From contig JAEYTP010000028.1 in the NCBI GenBank assembly GCA_023433945.1, positions 1 to 19,719 on the forward strand: DNA of 19,719 nt, given 5' to 3'. The position numbers and the translations under genes were made by a program. Origin of the DNA: Bacillota bacterium. Lineage in GTDB: Bacteria; Bacillota; Clostridia; Acetivibrionales; DSM-1351. Positions 7,808 to 15,728 of this stretch are shown one piece after another (position 1 is the stretch's first letter; every line of letters begins with the position of its first letter). Below the pieces are notes generated by a model. The model worked only from the letters and a program-made list of their open reading frames with translations. It was not told where the DNA came from and ran no database searches.

Positions 7808-8791
7808 TTGAAGGATCTAAATCTAATACCAAAAAGCTATTTAGCAGATAAAAAGAACAAGGTTAAGAAGACATATTATTCAATGATAATATTAGTAGCG
7901 GGTTTTGTGTTTGCTGCCGGATATATTGTCCCAACAATTTATCAAATGTCGCTTTCGAAGGATAGGGATGCTCTTCAGGCACAAGTTAACGAGACTTCTA
8001 ACTTTGTAAGTATTGAAAACAAGTTTGTTTCTCTAAAGGCTGCTGTTAAGCAAAGAGAGGAGACAGGTGAAAAGCTATCGTCATATAGTAATGATGTGCT
8101 TGCGATGATAACCGTTCTAGAGCGAGCTTGCCCTGAGTATTTGGCTATTACAAATATGACCACAACTGCAGAATTTGGGACAGTAAAGATAAAGCTAAAA
8201 GGGTCTTCAGATAGCGAATATACTATTGCTTCATTTGTTCGTAATCTTACAAATGAGGGATATTTCGATTCAATAGACATAATAGATATAACAAAAGACC
8301 AAAATGATGATGGTTGTATTTTTAATATTGATGTTACGAACATAGCACAAAGTGATTTTTCGACATACTATAACTGGGTTCATGACTTCAGCATAAGCTA
8401 TCCAAAGGATTGGGAGATAGTTAGCGAAGAAGAAAGTAATATCTCAATTTTATCAAAGAATTTATCTATAAATAGTTCACCAGCCAGCATAAACATTTCT
8501 GTTTCGGATGTAAGCAGCTCTATTGATGATTGTATTAAGTCAAGAGTGGCTAAACTGGAAGAAAGTAAGGTATATGAGAATATATTTTCTCATAAAACAA
8601 AGCTAAGAGGAATAGATGCTTATATTAACATGTATTACTATACATCCGAAGGTAATAAGTATCAAATAAAAGAAATATGTGTAGTCAAAAACAATAAACT
8701 TTTTGCTGTAACATACAAAGAGAATTCATTGGAGTTTTCAAATTATTCAAAGACAATAGATAAGATATTAAATTCTTTATACATAAAATAA
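7808..8791 (+). CDS. pilN: PilN-like assembly protein fused to a PsbP/DUF1795-like domain
   Basis: Inner-membrane PilN, partner of PilM and PilO. It opens with the conserved cytoplasmic tail MKDLNLIPKSY that docks on PilM, then a membrane helix (about 22-42), a coiled-coil stretch, and the PilN core to about residue 183 (typical of the about 180-aa family). It continues for some 140 residues: FSISYPKDWEIV (194-205) and the later pattern (RGIDAYINMYYY, KNNKLFAVTYKENS) are what I know from PsbP/DUF1795-type domains of secreted Firmicutes proteins. The start is TTG at 7808, behind AAGGTGGGG (7791-7799). The N-terminal assignment is firm, the C-terminal one tentative. pilO follows after 18 bases. 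Confidence 0.85.
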   Translation: MKDLNLIPKSYLADKKNKVKKTYYSMIILVAGFVFAAGYIVPTIYQMSLSKDRDALQAQVNETSNFVSIENKFVSLKAAVKQREETGEKLSSYSNDVLAMITVLERACPEYLAITNMTTTAEFGTVKIKLKGSSDSEYTIASFVRNLTNEGYFDSIDIIDITKDQNDDGCIFNIDVTNIAQSDFSTYYNWVHDFSISYPKDWEIVSEEESNISILSKNLSINSSPASINISVSDVSSSIDDCIKSRVAKLEESKVYENIFSHKTKLRGIDAYINMYYYTSEGNKYQIKEICVVKNNKLFAVTYKENSLEFSNYSKTIDKILNSLYIK

Positions 8792-8809
8792 ACATTAGGA
8801 TGTGAAACA

Positions 8810-10192
8810 ATGAACCTGTCGCAAAGAGATAAAAAACTATTAATACTATTGGCTATAGTAGCTTTTTTAGCAATATACATAAAGTTTTTATTTTTGCCTA
8901 AGCTTGATAGTATAAATGATTTAAACTCTCAGATTACTACTTTAGATGATGCATATTCTGTAAATATGAATTATAAAGCTATGGTTAATTCTATTGACAG
9001 TGAAATTAAAATAATAACTCAGAGACTAAACGACCTCAGACAGATTTATCCTCCTAATATTAATTGTGAGGAGCTTTTGGTATTAATAAAACAAGTATCA
9101 GATGACTCAGGTATTAATCTGAGTTCTATTAGCTTTACCCCTATTCAGGTAGCAAAGTTCGATAATGATACAGGTACACCCTCTGAAGGACAGTTGCAAA
9201 CATCAATGCCTGCTAGTGATTTAGGTAATCAGCTGGTTGAGCAGAAAAGCCAGCAAGTAACAAATACAATTGAGGATAAAATAGCATATTATTTTAATAT
9301 GCTGGGCTTGGTGCCTGAAAAAAATTCCACGGGGGCAGCTATTGCCATTCCTGATGGGACAGGTTATTGCGTTGCTGTTAAGCTTAGGGCGACAGGTACA
9401 AATAGTCAAATAAAAAAGTTTTTTGACCTGCTGAATAAGTTAGATAATAAAGCATATTGCAAGGATGTTGATATACAATATGGGGCAGGCGAAATAACTG
9501 AGAATATCGGCAAGCCTTTAGATAAATTGGATATCAAACTAAATCTTACAGCATCTATAGAATTCTATGGAATAATGGATAGTGGTGCGGGCGAATACTA
9601 CTTGCTTCCAAATGGAAAGTGGTTCCCTTCTCCAGCTTCTGGCACAACTAATATTTTTCAGCCTAGTCTGGAATATATTATAGGCATTGCTACCGGGAAG
9701 TATAATCAGAGTGGAAGGGTGAATCAGTCAAATAATTCATCTACTAATACTGATTTGAAATATGATTTCTCAATTGTTTCTTCAAGTTTTGGTGGAGGCT
9801 ATCCTCCAAGTGTATCGATAAGCTGTAACACTGTAGTAGATAAGCAAAAATATCAAAATCCTATTGCATATGGTGATAACGAGGGTGTAGAAGATGTTGA
9901 GCTGTTTATTGAGCAAAAGAATGGGAAATTCTATTGTAAGTTTAAAACTAACCATGAGAGTTACCCTGATAAGCAATACAATGAATTGATGGAGTTTATC
10001 CCTAATGATAGAGAAATAGTATTAACGATAGTATCTGCCGAAAGAGCATCCAAGGAGGATACTGCAGGAGTTAATGTCAGTATAATTAATAATACTAAAT
10101 TGAAACTTAAATATAAAGTTATTAATGACAACAGTGAGAATCCTAGAGTTAAAATAGGTAAAACGGTTGGTGATGTTGTTAATGAAAAATAG
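8810..10192 (+). CDS. pilO: PilO-like assembly protein with a long C-terminal extension
   Basis: PilO forms the outer-leaflet part of the alignment complex with PilN. The N-terminus shows a short cytoplasmic tail (NLSQRDKK), one membrane helix (about 9-28), and a coiled-coil stretch leading to a ferredoxin-like core that ends near residue 255. Ordinary PilO is around 200 aa; this is 460. Residues 256-460 are an extra, Asn/Ser-rich, probably beta-structured region with an aromatic patch (GKWFPSP, W271) and a linker rich in N and S near 302-314. I do not recognise it. AGGATGTGA sits just ahead of the ATG. The 3' end overlaps the next prepilin gene by 11 bases. Confidence 0.82.
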   Translation: MNLSQRDKKLLILLAIVAFLAIYIKFLFLPKLDSINDLNSQITTLDDAYSVNMNYKAMVNSIDSEIKIITQRLNDLRQIYPPNINCEELLVLIKQVSDDSGINLSSISFTPIQVAKFDNDTGTPSEGQLQTSMPASDLGNQLVEQKSQQVTNTIEDKIAYYFNMLGLVPEKNSTGAAIAIPDGTGYCVAVKLRATGTNSQIKKFFDLLNKLDNKAYCKDVDIQYGAGEITENIGKPLDKLDIKLNLTASIEFYGIMDSGAGEYYLLPNGKWFPSPASGTTNIFQPSLEYIIGIATGKYNQSGRVNQSNNSSTNTDLKYDFSIVSSSFGGGYPPSVSISCNTVVDKQKYQNPIAYGDNEGVEDVELFIEQKNGKFYCKFKTNHESYPDKQYNELMEFIPNDREIVLTIVSAERASKEDTAGVNVSIINNTKLKLKYKVINDNSENPRVKIGKTVGDVVNEK

Positions 10193-11063
10193 TAAAAGCG
10201 TAAAAGGAACTACTCTAGTTGAGGTAATACTATCAGTAGCATTGCTAAGTATAATTTTTATTCCCTTTTTGGGAAGTATTTTATCTTCTGTCCAGAACAA
10301 TGTAACTTCCAAGGAGAGGACAGAGGCTGTAGCTATGGCTGAGAAGGTAATATATGAGATTAAGTCACGCTCTGCTTTGGCTTCAACTATTGGTGAACAG
10401 CCGTATATTATGACTGGTTCTTCAATCTTTGTTCCCTACTATACCATCCAGGAAGTTAGCAGTGGAAATGTAACTCCGGCAGCCATCAATACTTATAATC
10501 CAGCTATCGGAAATGACTCGGATTTTGAACTTATTATAGATCAGGGAGCTAGTGATGACTCTATAATTAACTCTATAGAGTTTAGTAATTATGGGATGGT
10601 TGGTGCATCAAGACAACAGATTGGAAGCAAGTATACATTTAGTAATGTATCAAGTACTAGTGAGCCTTTTGTTCTGAGTCTTGACTATAATTCGGGGTTT
10701 AGGTATTCCTTTGGTAAAAGTACTGAAGCTACCATATATAATGCTTTTATACCCATCGATGCTAACAACATAAAACTAACTGTTAAGTATATAAATGGTA
10801 GCTTACCTAAGAAGCAGATGAATATTTTTGTTAAGGATTTAAACTCTTACTATAATGATAAGTTTAATATTTATGTGATGAATGATGAACAGTCAAATTC
10901 TGGAGTAAATTTTTTAAACAGGTCGGATATAGATTTCAATGTTAATTATTACGATACCGGTACATATACAGGAGCTGCTTTAAATTCATTATTCAAGATA
11001 ACTGCAAATATAAAGAAGAACGGTAGTGTTGTTTATTCTCAAACAACTTTAGTAAAGAAATAA
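10182..11063 (+). CDS. Minor prepilin, PilV/PilW-like
   Basis: A 293-aa type IV prepilin. The leader MKNSKSVKG precedes TTLVEVILSVALLSIIF, with glycine at -1 and glutamate E14 at +5, then a hydrophobic helix. The long mature part has aromatic-rich beta-like stretches and no family I recognise; length and motif match the larger minor pilins (PilV/PilW class). The frame is open from TTG at 10167, with GTG at 10170 and ATG at 10173 also possible. I chose ATG at 10182 because it gives a compact leader, but the ribosome site does not decide it. All choices overlap the end of pilO, so translation is coupled. Confidence 0.83.
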   Translation: MKNSKSVKGTTLVEVILSVALLSIIFIPFLGSILSSVQNNVTSKERTEAVAMAEKVIYEIKSRSALASTIGEQPYIMTGSSIFVPYYTIQEVSSGNVTPAAINTYNPAIGNDSDFELIIDQGASDDSIINSIEFSNYGMVGASRQQIGSKYTFSNVSSTSEPFVLSLDYNSGFRYSFGKSTEATIYNAFIPIDANNIKLTVKYINGSLPKKQMNIFVKDLNSYYNDKFNIYVMNDEQSNSGVNFLNRSDIDFNVNYYDTGTYTGAALNSLFKITANIKKNGSVVYSQTTLVKK

Positions 11064-11078
11064 TAGGGGATAGAAGCT

Positions 11079-13535
11079 ATGAACTTTAAAAAGCTAATAA
11101 AAGATAATAGTGGTTCTACCTTAACAATGGTATTGTTTATGCTATTCTTACTTTCAGTTACTGCTATTGCCGTTATAACTGTTACTGGTTCTGAACTAAG
11201 TGTAAGTGTAATGAATTCAGATAGAAGTAAAGCATTAATGGCTGCACAAGCAGGAGCGGAGGAAGCTTCTCAGATTATAGATGAGCAGGTAGCACAGGTA
11301 CAAGAGGATTCTAGAGCAGCTGCTTCGGTATCTTTAAAAAATGGTGTTGATAGCTATGTTTCAGCAGGTATAGAGGATATAGCATCCGGTTTTTATAATG
11401 TTATTGACCATACAAACGGTACAGTTTTAGATGACCAGAGATTGAATGAGATTTTCAAGGGGTATTATTTAGCAGAATTCTATTCAAGAATAGCTGGTTG
11501 GATTAATACTCAAGCTAGCACAAACTGGAAACCAGAAGAAGTCTATAATGTCAATAAGGTTGATAATTCAGCCGGTACATATAGTTATAAATCGGTGAGC
11601 CTTGTAAGCGTCAGTGGATATGCTAGCGGAGTAAAGCTTATTTCTACAGGGAGCTATAACAAAGTAAAGAGAAATATAGAAATAGAGTTAAGCTTTTTAA
11701 CTGATTCAGGGGCGGGTGGAGCACAACAAGTTCCTGTTTCATATGGTAAGTTAACAAGAGTCAGAATTAATAAGAATACCAAGCCTGATCTAATAGAAAA
11801 CAATGCAGTTATAGCAATGAAAAATATTTTCTCAGTTGGTGGAACTGCTACAATTTATGGTGATATTACTTGTTTTGGAACAATAGCACGTGACAGTGCT
11901 GATCCTTCAAAGGAAGACTTTGATGCAACAGGTTATAGCTATGGCGGAATTGTTGCTGGTATCACATCAAACATCTGGGATGATACAAATATTGGCTTGA
12001 GCCTAAAGAGTAATGCAGCAATTAGAGCGAGACTTGGCATTGATGATTCATTTTTTGGAGACAAGGCAGGTTCTTTTACTATAAATGGTAACGTAGCTAC
12101 TATGTCGTATGTTCATAGCTTATATGGCACATATGATATTCCTACAAACAAGTATTATACATCAGATGTTACCATTAGTGGTGATGTATATGCGAGAGCT
12201 GTAAAACTAGAGAGAAACTCTCATTTTACCAATTTTCAGCTGAACAAAGTTTATCTAACTGATGATTTAATAGTAAATTCTAGTGATTCCTTGGTTAAAA
12301 TAGGGGGATGGAATGCTAGAAATGTACCTAATACGAGTAGCAAGGGAAAATTAGTTGGACTTGAAAAGGGGTCAGCAGTCGATTCAACAAGAACGAGTGC
12401 AGTTGTTATAGGTGGAGACTCAGAGTTGTGGCTAAATGGCAGTATATTTGTAGGAGGAAGTACCAGCTTTAATGAAATTGAAAAGAGATCCGCACCAAAT
12501 AACAAGTATATATCGGGAATCTCTGTTTTAAAGTCAGGAACTCAACCTTCTGATGCATTCAAGATTTTTGCTGATGATGAGCTTATTGCAGGTGACTTCC
12601 CTAATAATACATTTTACTTATTTGACAACTTAACAAATAGCTATAAAAATGTTACAGAATTGGACTCTACTAATACCCTTAAAAAGGCAATATACGATTA
12701 CACGCCTTCTGTAGGTACTCCATCAGCTATTAATATGATGGAGGGTGTATTTAGCTCTGGTACCGAAACTACCTTCAATATATTTGATAAAGGAATGCAT
12801 TTTAAAAAGATTTGGGATGATTTTTGGAAATCCAGTATAGGATATTCTGCTACTATTAATACTGATGAAATTATTATTACAACTAACGCTGATGCAAAGC
12901 TTGATGGCTGGTGTGGCGGTGCCGTTGCAGCAAATGACACAATTTATGGACCATATGGAGGCTTCTCGCAATCTTATACTGAATACACGAATGAGGTCAA
13001 TTCAGCTAATGAAAACTATAGAAATGCTGTTAAAATGTTTTTTAACAATGACTCTTTTGACTTAAAATCAATTGATGCTGAAAAAACGCCGAATGCTAGT
13101 CTTGATGTCAGTGTTTTAACGGATGGGGCAATATATCTGACACAGTCAAATACCTTTGCGTATAGAGCTACAGGAGACGTTATTCTTTCGCCAGATTCCT
13201 TATATAATTCAATTACTGGAGCGTCGGGTGTTATTTCGAAGGACTCAGAAGGATTTTTAAGAGGAGTGGTATATTCAAGCGGGGATATATACGTTAAAAA
13301 TAATACTAAATTTAAAGGGATTCTTATAGCGGGGGGAAATATCGTATTCCTTGGGGATTCAACTATGATATATGATGAGGATACTTTGGACATTTTGTTA
13401 AGTGAAAAACCAGTTGAGATGGCAAAGTTCTTTAAGTATTCTCCTAAGGATACGGTACTAAGTGATAGTACAATTGCCACCACTAGATTGGCAAGCGTTA
13501 AAAACATTAAGATCAAGTCGTGGAAAGAAGTTTGA
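11079..13535 (+). CDS. Very large PilX-like pilus assembly protein
   Basis: An 818-aa protein whose N-terminus matches the PilX_N group: SGSTLTMVLFMLFLLSVTAIAVITVTG (about 11-37), then an Ala/Glu-rich helix (ALMAAQAGAEEASQ). As in that group, position +5 is not glutamate but methionine, so classical PilD cleavage and helix packing are doubtful. The remaining 750 residues are Gly/Ser/Asn-rich with many short VxxxGDI and GSIFVGG strands, suggesting a beta-helix-like or repetitive beta domain. The end (VVYSSGDIYVKNNTKFKGI) is typical of C-terminal domains seen with PilX_N. It is the last pilus gene. It may be a tip or adhesive subunit, like PilX/PilY1 systems, but that is inference. Confidence 0.8.
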   Translation: MNFKKLIKDNSGSTLTMVLFMLFLLSVTAIAVITVTGSELSVSVMNSDRSKALMAAQAGAEEASQIIDEQVAQVQEDSRAAASVSLKNGVDSYVSAGIEDIASGFYNVIDHTNGTVLDDQRLNEIFKGYYLAEFYSRIAGWINTQASTNWKPEEVYNVNKVDNSAGTYSYKSVSLVSVSGYASGVKLISTGSYNKVKRNIEIELSFLTDSGAGGAQQVPVSYGKLTRVRINKNTKPDLIENNAVIAMKNIFSVGGTATIYGDITCFGTIARDSADPSKEDFDATGYSYGGIVAGITSNIWDDTNIGLSLKSNAAIRARLGIDDSFFGDKAGSFTINGNVATMSYVHSLYGTYDIPTNKYYTSDVTISGDVYARAVKLERNSHFTNFQLNKVYLTDDLIVNSSDSLVKIGGWNARNVPNTSSKGKLVGLEKGSAVDSTRTSAVVIGGDSELWLNGSIFVGGSTSFNEIEKRSAPNNKYISGISVLKSGTQPSDAFKIFADDELIAGDFPNNTFYLFDNLTNSYKNVTELDSTNTLKKAIYDYTPSVGTPSAINMMEGVFSSGTETTFNIFDKGMHFKKIWDDFWKSSIGYSATINTDEIIITTNADAKLDGWCGGAVAANDTIYGPYGGFSQSYTEYTNEVNSANENYRNAVKMFFNNDSFDLKSIDAEKTPNASLDVSVLTDGAIYLTQSNTFAYRATGDVILSPDSLYNSITGASGVISKDSEGFLRGVVYSSGDIYVKNNTKFKGILIAGGNIVFLGDSTMIYDEDTLDILLSEKPVEMAKFFKYSPKDTVLSDSTIATTRLASVKNIKIKSWKEV

Positions 13536-13777
13536 TAGTATATTATTATTAAGAAAAATTATATTAGAATTGCTAAATATATTAATATAGAATATAATGT
13601 TATTATTATTATTATTTAACATACCTTGAATTATATTGCTGTCAAGAACATGTAAAGATTGTTTGTTTGACGCAACATACATATCGTTTTGGAATAAAAT
13701 AGAGTAAGAGTATTATTTTGAGAAAAATATGGTTTACTTGATTAATATAGTGTTTGAATGAGTAGGAGGTACTGCAA
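13536..13777 (+). other. Intergenic AT-rich region before the CBM3 gene
   Basis: A 242-base gap with no convincing ORF. It holds two runs of the TTA/ATT trinucleotide, at 13541-13550 and about 13600-13616, and an AT-rich inverted stretch between them. I saw no GC-rich terminator hairpin, so read-through from the pilus operon is possible. TTGACG at 13667-13672 and TAAAAT at 13695-13700 resemble promoter boxes, but their 22-base spacing is too wide to call. Confidence 0.5.
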
Positions 13778-15478
13778 ATGTTCAAGAAAGTTGTTAGTAT
13801 TTTTTTAACTTTCACATTTTTAGTTTCTATTATGTTACCTGTCTTTGCCGCAAATAGTAGTTTTGTAAGTACTACTGTCGACACAGTCAACAGCAGTAAA
13901 GTAAATTTCAGTTGGAATAACGCAGTGACACTATCTATTTACAGAGATGGTGTATTGTTCAAAAGTTGCAATCAAAATGCTAATAATGGGGCATATTATA
14001 CTATTGAAACTGCAAGTGGACAACATAATTATAGGGCGGAGGTCACTAATAGTAATGGAACAAAATTTGTAAGTGATACGGTTAGTGTTACTGGTACTGG
14101 TAAGCCTGTTATAAGCCTACAATACTCTAATAATGGCGTTGTAGCAAATGAGGTACCAAGACTTTATCCATGGTTTAAAATTTACAATTATGGTTCTCAA
14201 GCGCTTGACTTAAAAAAGTTAAAAGTAAGATATTGGTTTACAATGAATGATGGGCCTGTTCCAAATATAAACTCAGACATGGGAAGCTCTGATTCAAAAT
14301 TAAACCCCATTATCTCAAATAATCCATTAGATGCTAGAGATATTCAGGTAAAAGAACATGTATTTCTTACGTTTACAAAAATGACTAATGTTGTACCTAA
14401 AGCTGACTATTATTGTGATATTCAGTATTCTACTACATGTACAGATTCTTTATACAGCGGATACATACTTGGTGGTGATGCAGGTGTTCAACCATCTTTT
14501 ATTAAACAACTTTCTGCTGGACAGGATGCTTATAGAAATTACAAACAAGGCGACGATTATTCCTTTGATGCTACTGCAACTAGTTGGAAAGAAAATAAAA
14601 ACATTTGCGTTTACTATGACGGACAGCTTATTTGGGGAAATGAACCATTCACTACCCTCGGAAGTACCAACTTGAAGGCGGAAGTTGTAAATAACAATCA
14701 GGTTAAGCTGGATTGGTCACTAGTTCCTAATGCAGGTAGCTACAAAATATTACGCAGTACCTCTTTAAATGGTACATACAGTGAAATAGCTACGACCGGT
14801 TCCGTTACTAGTTTTGTTGATACATCAGTAACGAATACTAATCCAGGTACTAAAGTAACATATTACTATAAAGTAGTTCCTTATACTGGTGGTATTGTGG
14901 GGCCGGCCTCAAATATCGCTCCTGCATCAATTGAATGCTTTAAGTCTACAGATTATGGATTATTAAAATATAATATATTTAATTACAATATTAATACTTT
15001 CATACAGGGTGCATATATTCCAATACAGATTGAGCTTGTTTTAAAGGAAGATACCACAAATCCAGTTATAGAGGTAGATAAACCATTAATAAATCCAAAC
15101 AATACATCAAAGCCATTTGAAATTAGTGTTATTAATGAAAAAAGTATATCTGTAAAAGCATATTCAACAGATAAGAAAAGCACAACCTCTTGTGCCATCC
15201 AGTTTACACCAGCAAGTAATACAACCCCATCATCCTCTATAAAACTAACGGGTAACTTTTTGAAGGGGCAGACTATTAAGCTGGATGTTAAGGTTAAAGT
15301 GACGGCAACTAAACAGGCTCTAGCAAATGGAATTGATAAGTACTACAGTACCAAGAGTATGAAACCTTATCAGATAAATTTCGATATTAAGGCTGATAAG
15401 AGGGGTGTTGCTACAAATCCGATAAGTACTACTGCACAGATAAATGTCAATATAGTTAGTCCAAACGTATTAAGGTAA
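13778..15478 (+). CDS. Secreted protein with CBM3 cellulose-binding and fibronectin III domains
   Basis: A 566-aa exported protein. A signal peptide (1-24, KK then a hydrophobic core, cut after VFA) is followed by an Ig/FnIII-like segment (about 28-106), a family 3 carbohydrate-binding module (about 111-290), a fibronectin III domain (about 297-385) and an unassigned beta-rich tail (about 390-566). CBM3 evidence is the order VRYWFT, LTFTKM, ADYYCDIQY and, most tellingly, QGDDYSF then VYYDGQLIWGNEP at its end. CBM3 binds crystalline cellulose or cellulosome scaffold surfaces. There is no dockerin, sortase signal or catalytic domain. AGGAGGT (13764-13770) is an excellent ribosome site. It lies just after the pilus cluster. 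Confidence 0.88.
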   Translation: MFKKVVSIFLTFTFLVSIMLPVFAANSSFVSTTVDTVNSSKVNFSWNNAVTLSIYRDGVLFKSCNQNANNGAYYTIETASGQHNYRAEVTNSNGTKFVSDTVSVTGTGKPVISLQYSNNGVVANEVPRLYPWFKIYNYGSQALDLKKLKVRYWFTMNDGPVPNINSDMGSSDSKLNPIISNNPLDARDIQVKEHVFLTFTKMTNVVPKADYYCDIQYSTTCTDSLYSGYILGGDAGVQPSFIKQLSAGQDAYRNYKQGDDYSFDATATSWKENKNICVYYDGQLIWGNEPFTTLGSTNLKAEVVNNNQVKLDWSLVPNAGSYKILRSTSLNGTYSEIATTGSVTSFVDTSVTNTNPGTKVTYYYKVVPYTGGIVGPASNIAPASIECFKSTDYGLLKYNIFNYNINTFIQGAYIPIQIELVLKEDTTNPVIEVDKPLINPNNTSKPFEISVINEKSISVKAYSTDKKSTTSCAIQFTPASNTTPSSSIKLTGNFLKGQTIKLDVKVKVTATKQALANGIDKYYSTKSMKPYQINFDIKADKRGVATNPISTTAQINVNIVSPNVLR

Positions 15479-15516
15479 AATTGCTTGTTACATATTGATT
15501 ACTAATATATTACTTT

Positions 15517-15556
15517 AAATCAAACATACCAACATATGTTTGATTTTTTCTTTTTT
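15517..15556 (+). terminator. Intrinsic terminator after the CBM3 gene
   Basis: AAATCAAACATA (15517-15528) pairs perfectly over 12 bases with TATGTTTGATTT (15535-15546) around the loop CCAACA, then a TTTCTTTTTT tract follows. It starts 38 bases after the stop codon and ends the CBM3 transcript. Confidence 0.92.
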
Positions 15557-15728
15557 ATTATGTATAATTCATATGTGTCCAAGGAAAATTTACAATTTCT
15601 TTAAGTGTTTTCATGTTATTTTGGATAATTCAATATGAAACTAATTATTTATTTTACTATGAATATATAATGCAAAGAAATGATTATACTATTTTATATA
15701 AAATAAATAATAGAACAATGGGGTAGCT
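15557..15728 (+). promoter_or_regulatory. Leader of the DUF4015 gene, probable promoter
   Basis: An AT-rich stretch of 172 bases behind a strong terminator, so a promoter must lie here unless there is read-through. Candidate -10 boxes are TATAAT (15666-15671) and TATACT (15685-15690). Neither has a good -35 hexamer, so none is called firmly. GGGG at 15720-15723 is the ribosome site. Confidence 0.4.

Noticed and set aside
13016..13516. Minus-strand ORF of 166 aa inside the PilX-like gene
   Set aside because: It is open because of composition only; the plus frame has the continuous 818-aa product with a ribosome site and pilin-like start.
13667..13700. SigA promoter for the CBM3 gene (TTGACG and TAAAAT)
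   Set aside because: The 22-base spacing is outside the usual 16-18 bases; kept only as a note in the intergenic entry.
13778..15478. Cellulosome component or sortase-anchored adhesin
   Set aside because: There is no dockerin duplicate motif, cohesin or LPXTG-type tail; the protein appears simply secreted or held by an unknown means.
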